From positions 1-64,000 of the forward strand of contig NZ_CANSMR010000026.1 in the NCBI RefSeq assembly GCF_947648125.1: a stretch of DNA of 64,000 bases. Direction: 5' to 3'. The notes below the pieces were generated by a model. It did no database searches. It saw only the letters and a program-made list of their open reading frames with translations, and was not told the origin of the DNA. The DNA comes from an uncultured Bradyrhizobium sp. (GTDB lineage Bacteria > Pseudomonadota > Alphaproteobacteria > Rhizobiales > Xanthobacteraceae). Positions 1-8,647 of this stretch are shown here, one piece after another. The position numbers and the translations under genes were made by a program. Positions within the stretch are counted from its first letter, which is position 1. Every line of letters begins with the position of its first letter.

Positions 1-55
1 AGACAAACAAGAAGACAAACAAGAAGACAAACAAGAAGACAAACAAGAAGACAAA
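1..55. repeat. 12-bp tandem repeat, four copies plus a partial one
   Basis: Four identical copies of AGACAAACAAGA fill positions 1-48 and a fifth partial copy (AGACAAA) follows. The array may continue to the left of the window. On the minus strand it reads as a pyrimidine-rich tract directly after a hairpin, so it forms the T-rich tail of the terminator of the neighbouring transporter gene. Confidence 0.9.
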
Positions 56-76
56 GACGGCGGCCGAAGCCGCCGT
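36..76 (-). terminator. Rho-independent terminator of the MFS gene
   Basis: On the minus strand an 8-bp perfect stem ACGGCGGC/GCCGCCGT (57-76) encloses a TTCG tetraloop and is followed by CTTTGTCTTCTTG. It lies about 28 bases past the stop codon of the transporter gene. The stem and loop are directly visible; the T tract is interrupted, so efficiency is uncertain. Confidence 0.75.
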
Positions 77-103
77 TGATGTGTTGTTGCTGTTGCGGCC
101 CGC

Positions 104-1441
104 TCAGGCCGCCTTCAGCTGCACCCGCTTGATCTCGCCGACGATGAACAGATAGGCGATCGCCGCGACCAGCGCGTTGGCACCGACGAACACCAGCGCG
201 CCGTTGAACGAGCCGGTGGCGGCGAGGATGTAGCCGATGATGATCGGCGTCGTGATCGAGGACAGATTGCCGAAGGTGTTGAACAAGCCGCCGGAGACGC
301 CGCCGGCTTCCTTCGGCGAGGTGTCGGAGACGACAGCCCAGCCGAGCGCGCCGATGCCCTTGCCGAAGAAGGCGAGCGCCATGAAGCCGACCACCAGCGC
401 CTGGCTGTCGACGTAGTTGCAGGCGACGATCACCATCGACAGCAGCATGCCGCCGACGATCGGGATCTTGCGCGCCATGGTCAGTGAGCCGGTGCGGCGC
501 AGCAGGTAGTCCGAGATCACGCCGCCGAGCACGCCGCCGACGAAGCCGCACAGCGCCGGCAACGTCGCGACGAAACCGGCCTGCAGGATCGAGAGCCCGC
601 GTTCCTTCACCAGATAGACCGGGAACCAGGTCAAGAAGAAGTAGGTCAGCGTGTTGATGCAGTACTGGCCGATATAGACGCCGAGCATCATCCGATTGGC
701 GAGCAACTGGCGGATATGATCCCAGCCGGGGCCGCTGTCCTGCGTCTTGCCGGCCTTCGCCGCGTCCATGTCGACCAGCGCGCCGCCCTGCTTGATGTAG
801 TCGAATTCGGCCTCGTTGATCCCAGGATGGTCCTTCGGCTCGTAGATCGTCTTGATCCAGGCGATGCCCATGATCATCCCGAGCCCGCCCATCACGTAGA
901 ACACGTGGCGCCAGCCGTATTCGTGCGCGATCCAGCCCATCAGTGGGGCGAAGATCACGGTTGCGAAATACTGTCCGGAGTTGAAGAACGCCGATGCAGT
1001 GCCGCGCTCATTGCCGGGGAACCAGGCCGCGACAATGCGGGCATTGGCCGGGAACGATGGCGCTTCGGCGAAGCCGACCAGGAAGCGCAGCCCGAACAGC
1101 AGGGCTACGGCTGCGCCCGCGGAGAGGAACCCGACCAGGCCCTGCATCGCCGTGAAGATCGACCAGACGATGATGCTGATCGCATAGACCCATTTGGAGC
1201 CATAGCGGTCGAGCAGCCAGCCGCACGGCACCTGCGCGATCACATAGGACCAGCCGAACGCCGAGAACACGTAACCCATCGCGACGGGATCGAGATGCAG
1301 TTCCTTGGAGAGGGCAGGGCCGGCGATCGAGAGCGTGGCGCGGTCGGCATAGTTCACGGTGGTGACGAGAAATAGCATCGTCACGATCAACAGCCGGACG
1401 CGGGATCGCCGCGCGTCCGTGGCGGACACAATTGCGCTCAT
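104..1441 (-). CDS. MFS transporter, anion:cation symporter (ACS) type
   Basis: A 445-residue inner-membrane protein with about twelve hydrophobic segments. The early motif NYADRATLSIAGP and the loop motif GWLLDRYGSK (about residues 74-83) are those of the ACS branch of the major facilitator superfamily, which takes up organic acids such as glucarate, galactonate or phthalate. The length is normal for the family. It is transcribed away from the MetX-like gene at 1650 across a roughly 200-base gap holding a palindrome. A hairpin terminator follows it. The substrate cannot be read from the sequence; a sugar acid is the most common choice in this branch. Confidence 0.88.
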   Translation of the reverse strand: MSAIVSATDARRSRVRLLIVTMLFLVTTVNYADRATLSIAGPALSKELHLDPVAMGYVFSAFGWSYVIAQVPCGWLLDRYGSKWVYAISIIVWSIFTAMQGLVGFLSAGAAVALLFGLRFLVGFAEAPSFPANARIVAAWFPGNERGTASAFFNSGQYFATVIFAPLMGWIAHEYGWRHVFYVMGGLGMIMGIAWIKTIYEPKDHPGINEAEFDYIKQGGALVDMDAAKAGKTQDSGPGWDHIRQLLANRMMLGVYIGQYCINTLTYFFLTWFPVYLVKERGLSILQAGFVATLPALCGFVGGVLGGVISDYLLRRTGSLTMARKIPIVGGMLLSMVIVACNYVDSQALVVGFMALAFFGKGIGALGWAVVSDTSPKEAGGVSGGLFNTFGNLSSITTPIIIGYILAATGSFNGALVFVGANALVAAIAYLFIVGEIKRVQLKAA

Positions 1442-1592
1442 TCGCGCCTCCTTGAAAGATTTCCTCGGGGTCTGTCCTAGAGAGATGACGGCAATGGGTC
1501 CAAGCCGAAACGGGTATTGATCGATGCCGATTTTGAATGGATCGGCCCGGTGTCATTCCACCTTCACCGCTCTTGCTTCGATTCCTAATTAA

Positions 1593-1607
1593 TGTACCAT
1601 AAGTACA
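1593..1607. promoter_or_regulatory. 15-bp inverted repeat, candidate operator
   Basis: TGTAC-CATAA-GTACA is a perfect 5-5-5 inverted repeat in an AT-rich patch 43 bases before the MetX-like gene and within the divergent gap to the transporter. GTAC half-sites of this spacing are common for TetR-family repressors. The nearest TetR gene is the one ending at 3651. Which protein binds, if any, is inference. Confidence 0.5.
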
Positions 1608-1649
1608 GTTATTGAGGGTGCAGCGTCGCGCCCAGCCGATCGAGGTCGA

Positions 1650-2687
1650 ATGCGCATGACCACGTCACGCGACTATGAGGTGTTCGAGGCAGGCAGGGTG
1701 ACCTTGCAGGGCGGCGCGGTGTTTCCGCAGCTTGCGCTCGCCTACAAGACCTACGGCACGCTGAATGCGGCCAAGGACAACGTCATTCTCTATCCGACGT
1801 CGTTCGCCGCGCAGCATTACGACATCGAATGGCTGGTGCAGCCGGGCGGGGCACTCGATCCCGGGCGCTACTTCATCATCATCGCGAACCTGTTCGGCAA
1901 CGGCCTGTCATCCTCGCCGTCGAATTCGAGCGAGGTGCTCGGCGGCGCGCCGTTTCCCGCCTTCACCTATCATGATGCGATCGCCATCCAGCGCCGGCTG
2001 CTGGTCGAGCGGTTTGGCGTGACCAAGCTCGCGCTGGTCTACGGCTGGTCGATGGGCGGCATGCAGGCCTATCACTGGGCCGCGCGCTATCCTGACATGG
2101 TCGAACGCGCAGCGGTGGTCTGCGGCAGCGCGCGGTGTTCGCCTTACAACCACGTCTTCCTCGAAGCTGTGAAGGCTGCGCTGACAACCGACCCCGCCTA
2201 TCAGGATGGCCGGTTCGTCACCAAGCCGACAGCAGGCCTTCGCGCGATGGGGCGGGTCTATGCCGGCTGGGCGATGTCGCACGAGTTCTATCGCGAGGAA
2301 GTCTGGCGCGAGGCCGGCTTCAACTCGTTGGAAGACTACCTCGCGGGATCCTGGGACGGCGCCTTTGCGCGGCGCGATGCCGATAATCTGCTGGCGCAGA
2401 TCGCGATCTGGCAGGCCGGCGATATCAGCCGCTGCAACGAATTCGGCGGCGACCTCGACCGGGCGCTGGCCGCGATCAAGGCGCATGTGCTGCTGATGCC
2501 CGGTCGCACCGACCGCTATTTCGACCCGCGCGACAACGAGGATGAACTCGGCCGCCTGGTCAATGCCCGCTCCGCGGCGCTGCATGCGATCCCCTCGATC
2601 CACGGGCACCGGGCCGGCAATCCCGTCAACAACGCCGAAGACCGTGCCTTCATCAACGCCGAAATCTCGGCGCTCCTGCAACGCTGA
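1650..2687 (+). CDS. Alpha/beta hydrolase of the homoserine O-acetyltransferase (MetX) family
   Basis: 345 residues. The nucleophile elbow GWSMGG places the serine at residue 134; the acid is probably in PGRTDRYFDPRDN and the histidine in SIHGHRAGNP, giving the full triad order of the MetX fold. It is shorter than typical MetX and the elbow is GWSMGG rather than GGSMGG, so it need not acylate homoserine; many proteins annotated this way act on other acyl substrates. No methionine gene is nearby. The ATG at 1650 has GAGGTCGA just upstream; a second ATG two codons later is also possible. The desaturase gene follows after 14 bases, so the two are likely co-transcribed. Confidence 0.8.
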   Translation: MRMTTSRDYEVFEAGRVTLQGGAVFPQLALAYKTYGTLNAAKDNVILYPTSFAAQHYDIEWLVQPGGALDPGRYFIIIANLFGNGLSSSPSNSSEVLGGAPFPAFTYHDAIAIQRRLLVERFGVTKLALVYGWSMGGMQAYHWAARYPDMVERAAVVCGSARCSPYNHVFLEAVKAALTTDPAYQDGRFVTKPTAGLRAMGRVYAGWAMSHEFYREEVWREAGFNSLEDYLAGSWDGAFARRDADNLLAQIAIWQAGDISRCNEFGGDLDRALAAIKAHVLLMPGRTDRYFDPRDNEDELGRLVNARSAALHAIPSIHGHRAGNPVNNAEDRAFINAEISALLQR

Positions 2688-2701
2688 CAGGTGAGACGAC
2701 C

Positions 2702-3649
2702 ATGAGCACCGCAGAGACCAGTGATGTCGGACCCCGCCTGAAGCCGCTCAACCCGCTGACCTTGCGCGACCTGTCGACCAAGTCGAACCTTGCCGGCGCG
2801 GTGCGCGCGGCAAGCCACTACGGGATGATCGTTGTTGTCGGCGCGCTGATTTGGCTCGTCTCGTCGCATTACGGCTTGCCATGGGCGTTGCCGCTGATTG
2901 CCATCCAGGGTTATTGCGTCGCGTTCCTGTTCATGGTTGTGCACGAGACCGCGCACAAGACGGCGTTCCGCAGCCATGCGCTCAATCTTCTGGTCGGCAA
3001 TCTGTCCGCCTTCATGATCGGATTGCCTTACCAATATTACTGCCTGTTTCACTGGGACCATCATCGCTACACCCAGGATCCGGAGAAGGACCCGGAGCTG
3101 ATCGTTGGTCCCAAGCCGGCGTCGGACACCCAGCTCGCGATTGCCTATTCGGGGCTGTTGCAGGTGCTGGTCCGGATTCGGCTGATTTTTCGGCATGCAC
3201 TCACCGGGAAGGTGATCGTGCCGTGGATTCCGCAGCACAAGCGCGCCTCGATCGTGCTGGAAGCCAGGCTCTATCTTGCAGGCTATCTGCTGTTGTTGGC
3301 GGCATCATTTGCGCTGCACAGCGCGATCCTGCTCTGGGTGTGGATCGTGCCGCTGCTGGCCGGTCAGCTCATCCTGCGTCCGTACCTTTACGCAGAGCAC
3401 ACCGGTTGCGAGCGTACGCGGAGTGCATTCGAGAACACGCGCACCACGATGACAGGCCGGATCATGAAATGGTTCGCCTGGAACATGCCTTACCACGTCG
3501 AGCACCATGCCTATCCGACGGTGCCGTTCCATGCGTTGCCGAAGCTGAATGCGATCGTCGACGGCCACATCGTGTATCGCGGCCGCAACTACCGCGCCGT
3601 GACGCGCGAGACCTGGGCCTGGTTCCGCCGTCAGCGCGCTGTTTCGTGA
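2702..3649 (+). CDS. Membrane fatty acid desaturase family protein
   Basis: 315 residues with several membrane segments and the three histidine boxes of membrane di-iron desaturases: HETAH (about residue 80), HWDHH (about 117) and HVEHH (about 266). All boxes are intact, so an active oxygen-dependent desaturase or hydroxylase in the inner membrane is expected. The substrate, whether a lipid acyl chain or another hydrocarbon, cannot be told. It follows the MetX-like gene by 14 bases and ends one base from the convergent TetR gene, a common arrangement for a locally regulated desaturase. Confidence 0.85.
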   Translation: MSTAETSDVGPRLKPLNPLTLRDLSTKSNLAGAVRAASHYGMIVVVGALIWLVSSHYGLPWALPLIAIQGYCVAFLFMVVHETAHKTAFRSHALNLLVGNLSAFMIGLPYQYYCLFHWDHHRYTQDPEKDPELIVGPKPASDTQLAIAYSGLLQVLVRIRLIFRHALTGKVIVPWIPQHKRASIVLEARLYLAGYLLLLAASFALHSAILLWVWIVPLLAGQLILRPYLYAEHTGCERTRSAFENTRTTMTGRIMKWFAWNMPYHVEHHAYPTVPFHALPKLNAIVDGHIVYRGRNYRAVTRETWAWFRRQRAVS

Positions 3650-3650
3650 C

Positions 3651-4313
3651 TCAAGCGTCGGCGCGCGGCCGCAGCACCAGGTTGACGAGATTGCGGGCAT
3701 AGGCCGACGTCAGCGGCTTGATGCCGAAGACATAGCGGTAGAACAGGCTGCCGTAGATCGCGTCATAGATATCGCCGGGTACGCCCGGCGCGCCGATACT
3801 GCCGTCCTTCTGGCCGGCGGCGATGATTTCCAGCATCCTGCTGCGGCGAAGGCCGAGGTAGCGCGCGTAGAACAATTCCGCCGTGCCGGTCTGCGAGATG
3901 CATTCCGAGATCACCGCGAGCTGCACGCGTCCGAACTCGCCCTGTAGCGCCTCGACATAGGTCGCGACATGGCGGCGGATGCGGGCCACCGGATGGCCCG
4001 CCTCGGGCAGCGGCACCGCGCGCGAAGCCTGGTCGAGGAAGGCATCGATCAGCAAGGCTTCACGCGACGGCCACCATTTGTAGATCGTCATCTTCGAGAC
4101 ATTGGAGTGTCTGGCGATCGCGTCGATGGTAGTGGCGGCAAGGCCGGTGGTCGCCATCAGCGTATAGGCGCTTTGCAGGATCGCGGCCGTGGTCGCGGCA
4201 GAGCGTGGCCGGCCGCGCCGCCCCGTTGTCGCATCCGCCGTCACCATCTTGCTTCCCGCCATGGCCGGGATTCGTATCCTGCGTACTTGAATCATTGCGC
4301 TGCCTGCGGACAT
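3651..4313 (-). CDS. TetR/AcrR family transcriptional regulator
   Basis: 220 residues from the upstream ATG, which has GAGGGCG about ten bases before it; an internal ATG at 4247 (MVTADATTG) would give 198 residues, closer to the family mean, with GGGAAGC upstream. The N-terminal helix-turn-helix is seen in TIDAIARHSNVSKMTIYKWW, followed by the conserved SREALLIDAF helix. The C-terminal ligand domain is of the TetR_C type with no recognisable ligand signature. It converges on the desaturase gene with a one-base gap and is divergent from the amidohydrolase gene at 4414, so either may be its target. Confidence 0.88.
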   Translation of the reverse strand: MSAGSAMIQVRRIRIPAMAGSKMVTADATTGRRGRPRSAATTAAILQSAYTLMATTGLAATTIDAIARHSNVSKMTIYKWWPSREALLIDAFLDQASRAVPLPEAGHPVARIRRHVATYVEALQGEFGRVQLAVISECISQTGTAELFYARYLGLRRSRMLEIIAAGQKDGSIGAPGVPGDIYDAIYGSLFYRYVFGIKPLTSAYARNLVNLVLRPRADA

Positions 4314-4413
4314 AGCATGAAATCGCCCTCTGTTTCAGATCATCGCCGCCGCTGATACTGTACAACCCGCCAGCGAAGGCTCACCCCAACCGCTCATCCA
4401 ACAGGAGTATCCC

Positions 4414-5439
4414 GTGAAGGCCGTCTACAGTGATCTGCACCGCAGCCATGATCCGCAATTCTTCCTGGTCCGTGGCGTGATCCAGCGCACCACCGAGCAG
4501 CCCGAGCGCGCCGACCGCCTGCTGGCGGGCCTGAAGGCCGGCAAGCACACGCTGATCGAGCCGACCAAATTCGGGCAGGGACCGCGGGCGCGGGTCCACA
4601 GTCCGGAATATCTGAGCTTTCTCGCCGATGCCTGGGACGAATGGTCGGCGCTCGGCAATGCCGGGCCGGAGATGATCGCGAACATGCATCCGGTGCGCAA
4701 CGCCGGTACCTACCCCACCCACATCGTCGGCAAGCTCGGCTGGCATACGGTCGACACCGCGGCGCCGATCGGACCCGGCACCTGGGCCGGGGCCTGTGCC
4801 TCCAGCGACGTCGCGGTCACCGCGGCGCAGATGGTGCTCGATGGCGAGGACGCGGTTTACGCGCTGTGCCGTCCGCCGGGCCACCACGCCTATCGTGATC
4901 TCGCCGGCGGCTTCTGCTTCCTCAACAACAGTGCGATCGCGGCCGAGCATCTGCGCCAGAAGCACGAGCGTGTCGCGATCCTCGATGTCGACGTGCATCA
5001 CGGCAACGGCACGCAGGGCATCTTCTACGAGCGGGGAGACGTCTTCACCGTCTCGATCCATGCCGATCCGTCGTTCTTCTACCCCTTCGTCTGGGGCTAT
5101 GCGCATGAGCGCGGCGCCGGGCCCGGCCTCGGCACCAATCTCAACATTCCCCTCGCCAAGGGTACCGGCGACGACGACTACATCACGGCGCTCGCGGCGG
5201 CGGAGAAGGCGATCCGCTCCTTCGCGCCGACCGCGCTCGTGGTCGCGCTCGGGCTCGATGCCTCCGAGAAGGACCCGCTTGCGGGCCTCGCCGTTACCAC
5301 TGACGGCTTCCGCCGGATCGGCGAAGCGCTCGCCCGGTTCGGCCTGCCGACCGTGCTGGTGCAGGAGGGCGGCTATCTCTCCGACATCCTCGGTGCCAAT
5401 CTGACGGCAGTGCTCGACGGATTCGAAGCCGCGCGCTAG
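4414..5439 (+). CDS. Histone deacetylase-family acetylpolyamine amidohydrolase
   Basis: 341 residues, the usual length of bacterial acetylpolyamine amidohydrolases. The zinc-hydrolase signatures are complete: RPPGHHA (tandem catalytic histidines, about residues 154-160), DVDVHHGNGTQ (zinc Asp and His), GLDASEKDP (second zinc Asp) and a late QEGGY tyrosine loop. It should remove acetyl groups from acetylated putrescine, cadaverine or spermidine, or related amides, in the cytoplasm. It is divergent from the TetR gene; no polyamine transporter is next to it. Confidence 0.88.
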   Translation: MKAVYSDLHRSHDPQFFLVRGVIQRTTEQPERADRLLAGLKAGKHTLIEPTKFGQGPRARVHSPEYLSFLADAWDEWSALGNAGPEMIANMHPVRNAGTYPTHIVGKLGWHTVDTAAPIGPGTWAGACASSDVAVTAAQMVLDGEDAVYALCRPPGHHAYRDLAGGFCFLNNSAIAAEHLRQKHERVAILDVDVHHGNGTQGIFYERGDVFTVSIHADPSFFYPFVWGYAHERGAGPGLGTNLNIPLAKGTGDDDYITALAAAEKAIRSFAPTALVVALGLDASEKDPLAGLAVTTDGFRRIGEALARFGLPTVLVQEGGYLSDILGANLTAVLDGFEAAR

Positions 5440-5503
5440 CGCGGTTTCGAATGATGCGGCGACCGGTTCGCGTGAAGAAAGCCCGTCAAAACAATGATCT
5501 GGA

Positions 5504-5533
5504 GCATCGGTTGTGATCGATCAGGACCGATGC
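5504..5533. other. Inverted repeat between the amidohydrolase and the sugar operon
   Basis: GCATCGG (5504-5510) and CCGATGC (5527-5533) pair across a 16-base loop in the 236-base gap before the sugar dehydrogenase gene. No T tract follows, so it is a weak terminator at best; it could equally be part of the operon's control region. Confidence 0.35.
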
Positions 5534-5675
5534 CCCCGCCATGCGGCGCACAACAAGGCGTCGTGGATTTGCGCCTTGCAACCAAAGTCGGGTCATACCG
5601 TTGGTATCCGGCGCTGGCCCATGATCCTGTCTGGCGGCATCGGCCGGCCGGGCGGGCAGTAACGCGAGGACGGTC

Positions 5676-6605
5676 ATGAGCGATCTGCTTCGCATCGCCA
5701 TCGTCGGTTTCGGGGAGATTGCGTGCCGGCAGCACGCGCCTGCGATCGCGAAGACATCGGGCGCCGCACTCGTCGCGGTGGTCGATCCGGCCAAGAGCCC
5801 ATCCGGCCTGCCGCATTTCCGCGATTTGAAGGAGTTGCTGCGCGACGGGCCGGAGATCGATGCCGTCGCGCTGTGCACGCCGCCGCAGGCGCGCCACGCG
5901 CAGGCCGCCGCTGCGCTGGCTGCTGGCAAGCATGTGCTGCTGGAGAAGCCACCTGGGTCTACGCTCAGCGAACTCACGCCGTTGATCGCGGCCGCGCACG
6001 AGGCGGGCCGGACATTGTTTGCGACATGGCACTCGCGCTACGCACCCGCGGTTGGACCGGCGCGGCAATTGCTCGCCGGCCGCACGATCAGCAAGGTGAC
6101 CATCATCTGGAAGGAAGACGTTCGCGTCTGGCATCCAGGCCAGGCCTGGATATTCGAGGCCGGTGGCTTCGGCGTGTTCGATCCCGGCATCAACGCGCTG
6201 TCGATCCTGACTGAGATCCTGCCGCGTCCGGTCTTTGTCAGGAGCGCGATGTTGGACGTTCCTTCCAACCGGGAGGCGCCGATTGCAGCAGTAGTCGAAC
6301 TCTCCGATGAAAACGGCCTACCGATCCACGCTGAGTTCGATTTCCGCCAGACCGGGCCGCCGAGCTGGGACATCCTGTGCGAGACCGAGGCCGGGCCTGT
6401 GACGCTGTCGAAGGGCGGACGGCAGCTGCGCGATGGCAACAGGTTGGTGGTCGATGCCACCGATGAGGAATATCCCACGCTGTACCGCCGCTTCGTCGCG
6501 CTGACGTCGGACGGAAAATCCGAGGTCGACCTCGCGCCCTTGCGGCTCGTCGCCGATAGCTTCATGCTGGGGCGACGGCGCCTTGTCGAGGCGTTCGGGG
6601 ACTGA
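5676..6605 (+). CDS. Gfo/Idh/MocA family L-arabinose/D-galactose 1-dehydrogenase
   Basis: 309 residues. The N-terminal Rossmann motif IVGFGEIACRQH, the middle ALCTPPQARH and the EKPP signature (about residue 92) mark the Gfo/Idh/MocA family. Length and motifs match the Azospirillum/Rhizobium L-arabinose (D-galactose) 1-dehydrogenases that oxidise the sugar to its 1,4-lactone. The ATG is preceded by GAGGACGG. It is first in a unit with an aldose epimerase (2-base gap) and a lactonase, which fits the oxidative non-phosphorylated route: epimerase supplies the right anomer, this enzyme makes the lactone, the third opens it. Preference for arabinose or galactose cannot be decided. Confidence 0.82.
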   Translation: MSDLLRIAIVGFGEIACRQHAPAIAKTSGAALVAVVDPAKSPSGLPHFRDLKELLRDGPEIDAVALCTPPQARHAQAAAALAAGKHVLLEKPPGSTLSELTPLIAAAHEAGRTLFATWHSRYAPAVGPARQLLAGRTISKVTIIWKEDVRVWHPGQAWIFEAGGFGVFDPGINALSILTEILPRPVFVRSAMLDVPSNREAPIAAVVELSDENGLPIHAEFDFRQTGPPSWDILCETEAGPVTLSKGGRQLRDGNRLVVDATDEEYPTLYRRFVALTSDGKSEVDLAPLRLVADSFMLGRRRLVEAFGD

Positions 6606-6607
6606 CA

Positions 6608-7678
6608 ATGACATCAGCCAACATTGCTCGCGCGCCCTTCGGCAAATTGCCCGACGGCACCGTGGTGGAGCGCGTGACACTGCGCGGCGAACACGGCTTC
6701 GATGCCAGCATCCTCACCTTCGGTGCCACGCTGCAAGCGCTGCTCGTGCCCGATCGCGCCGGGCATTGCGACGACGTCGTGCTTGGCCATGACGAATTCG
6801 ACGGTTATGTCGCGCAGCGCAAATTCTTCGGCGCGACCATCGGGCGCTATGCAAACCGGATCGCCGGCGGGCGCTTCGTACTCGATGGCGAGACGGTGAA
6901 ACTTGACGCCAACAACGGCCCCAACGCGCTGCATGGCGGCCCACAGGGGTTTGATCGCAAGCTGTGGCGCATCGTTGAGCTATCAGATGATCCGGGGCCG
7001 GCGCTGGTGCTGGAGCGCGAAAGCCCGCATGGCGAAGAGGGCTATCCGGGCAATCTTCAGACCCGCGTGACCTATCGCGTGCGCGACCCGATGGAACTCG
7101 CGGTCACCTATGAGGCGACCGCCGACCGGCCGACCTACGTCAACCTCACCAATCACAGTTTCTTCAATCTCGACGGCGCGCGCTCGGGCACGCAAATCCT
7201 CGATCACAGGCTGACGATCGCCTCAGATCATTTCCTCGCGGTGGACGCCACCGCGATCCCGTTGCCAGAGCCGCCGCGGCCGGTTGGCGGCACGCCGTTC
7301 GACTTCCGCAAGCCGACCGCGATCGGCGCACGGATCAGGATGAATGACGAGCAGCTGCAGCTCGGGCGCGGCTATGACCACAATTTCTGTCTGGCCTCGG
7401 GGACAGGCGCTCACCTCGCCGCGCGCCTCGAGGCGCCGCACAGCGGCCGGGTGATGGAGCTGTTCACCGATCAGCCGGGGTTGCAGTTCTATTCCGGCAA
7501 TTTCCTCGACGGCTCGAGCGCCGGCAAGGGCGATCGGCTCTATCGTCAATCCGATGCGCTATGTCTGGAGCCGCACGCCTGGCCGGATACGCCGAACCGG
7601 CCCGACTTCCCGTCGGCGCGGCTCGATCCCGGGCAGGTCTATCGGCGCACCGCAATCTATCGATTCTCGACCATGTGA
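6608..7678 (+). CDS. galM: Aldose 1-epimerase (mutarotase)
   Basis: 356 residues. The catalytic general acid histidine is in NLTNHSFFNL and the general base glutamate in LCLEPHAWPDTPN; the N-terminal sugar-binding GRYANRI and the YDHNF motif are present. It interconverts the alpha and beta anomers of aldoses in the cytoplasm. It starts two bases after the dehydrogenase stop and ends nine bases before the lactonase start, so all three are one transcription unit. No signal peptide is seen. Confidence 0.9.
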   Translation: MTSANIARAPFGKLPDGTVVERVTLRGEHGFDASILTFGATLQALLVPDRAGHCDDVVLGHDEFDGYVAQRKFFGATIGRYANRIAGGRFVLDGETVKLDANNGPNALHGGPQGFDRKLWRIVELSDDPGPALVLERESPHGEEGYPGNLQTRVTYRVRDPMELAVTYEATADRPTYVNLTNHSFFNLDGARSGTQILDHRLTIASDHFLAVDATAIPLPEPPRPVGGTPFDFRKPTAIGARIRMNDEQLQLGRGYDHNFCLASGTGAHLAARLEAPHSGRVMELFTDQPGLQFYSGNFLDGSSAGKGDRLYRQSDALCLEPHAWPDTPNRPDFPSARLDPGQVYRRTAIYRFSTM

Positions 7679-7686
7679 GTGATGCC

Positions 7687-8592
7687 ATGACCGACCGTGC
7701 CGCCGAGCCGCTGATCGAACAGGTGCCGACATCGGTGCTATCAGCCGAGCGCTGTCATCTCGGCGAGGGCCCGACCTATGACGCGGCGACCGACACCGCA
7801 TGGTGGTTCGACATCCGCGAGCGCCGCCTGTTCGAGCATCGCTTTGCAAGCGGCCGCACCGTCATTCACGCGCTGCCGAAAATGGCGAGCGCGTTGGCGC
7901 GGATCGATAGCGAGCGGCAGCTGATCCTCACCGAGGATGGGCTTTACGTCCGGCAGGTCGCCAGCGGCCGGCTGGAGCTGTTCGCCGCACTCGAAGCCGA
8001 CAATCCGGTGACGCGCTCCAATGATGCGCGCGTGCATCCGTCGGGCACGTTCTGGCTCGGCACAATGGGGCGTCAAGCAGAGCACGGCGCCGGCGCGATC
8101 TACGCGCTCCATCACGGCCGTATCACGCGGCTCTATCCCGGGATCACGATCCCCAATGCGATCTGCTTTTCGCCCGCAGGCGACGTCGGCTATTTCGCCG
8201 ATACCGCGACCAACGTGCTGCATCGCGTACCGCTCGATCCATCGACGGGATTGCCGACCGGCGAGCCGATCGATTTGATCAGACATCAGGGCACCAGTGG
8301 GCTCGACGGCGCGATCGTCGATGCCGATGGAATGATCTGGAACGCGCGCTGGGGCGGTGGCTGCGTCGATGTCTACGACCCCAGCGGCCGGCACCTGCGC
8401 TCGCTGAAGGTGCCGGCGAAGCAGTCGAGCTGCCCGGCCTTTGTCGGCCGCGATTTTTCGCGCGTGCTGGTCACCTCGGCCTGGCAGGACATGGACGAGG
8501 CACAGCGCGCCGCCGATCCCGGCCACGGTCAAACCTTTCTGCTCGATGCCGCGGCACGCGGCCGTGCCGAGCCCGACGTCAAACTGTCCTGA
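7687..8592 (+). CDS. SMP-30/gluconolactonase/LRE family sugar lactonase
   Basis: 301 residues from the ATG at 7687, chosen because it sits eight bases past the epimerase stop; the frame is open further upstream but inside the epimerase gene. Metal-binding and catalytic signatures of the SMP-30 beta-propeller are visible: CHLGEGPTYD (the first metal glutamate), RSNDARVHPSGTFWLGTMG, IPNAICFSPAGD and the late GTSGLDGAIVDADG. It should hydrolyse the 1,4-lactone made by the first gene to arabinonate or galactonate. The later dehydratase and aldolase steps are not in the window. Confidence 0.85.
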   Translation: MTDRAAEPLIEQVPTSVLSAERCHLGEGPTYDAATDTAWWFDIRERRLFEHRFASGRTVIHALPKMASALARIDSERQLILTEDGLYVRQVASGRLELFAALEADNPVTRSNDARVHPSGTFWLGTMGRQAEHGAGAIYALHHGRITRLYPGITIPNAICFSPAGDVGYFADTATNVLHRVPLDPSTGLPTGEPIDLIRHQGTSGLDGAIVDADGMIWNARWGGGCVDVYDPSGRHLRSLKVPAKQSSCPAFVGRDFSRVLVTSAWQDMDEAQRAADPGHGQTFLLDAAARGRAEPDVKLS

Positions 8593-8623
8593 CCCAACTC
8601 GCCGCCTTGTTGACGTGACCTGA

Positions 8624-8647
8624 ATATTTGGACGATAGTACAAATAT
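8624..8647. promoter_or_regulatory. Inverted repeat over the TetR start codon, candidate autoregulatory operator
   Basis: ATATTTG (8624-8630) and CAAATAT (8641-8647) are perfect 7-base arms around a 10-base centre. The right arm runs into the ATG at 8646, so a bound dimer would block translation start and nearby transcription. Its position in front of a TetR gene that heads a four-gene unit makes self-repression likely; this is inference. Confidence 0.6.
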
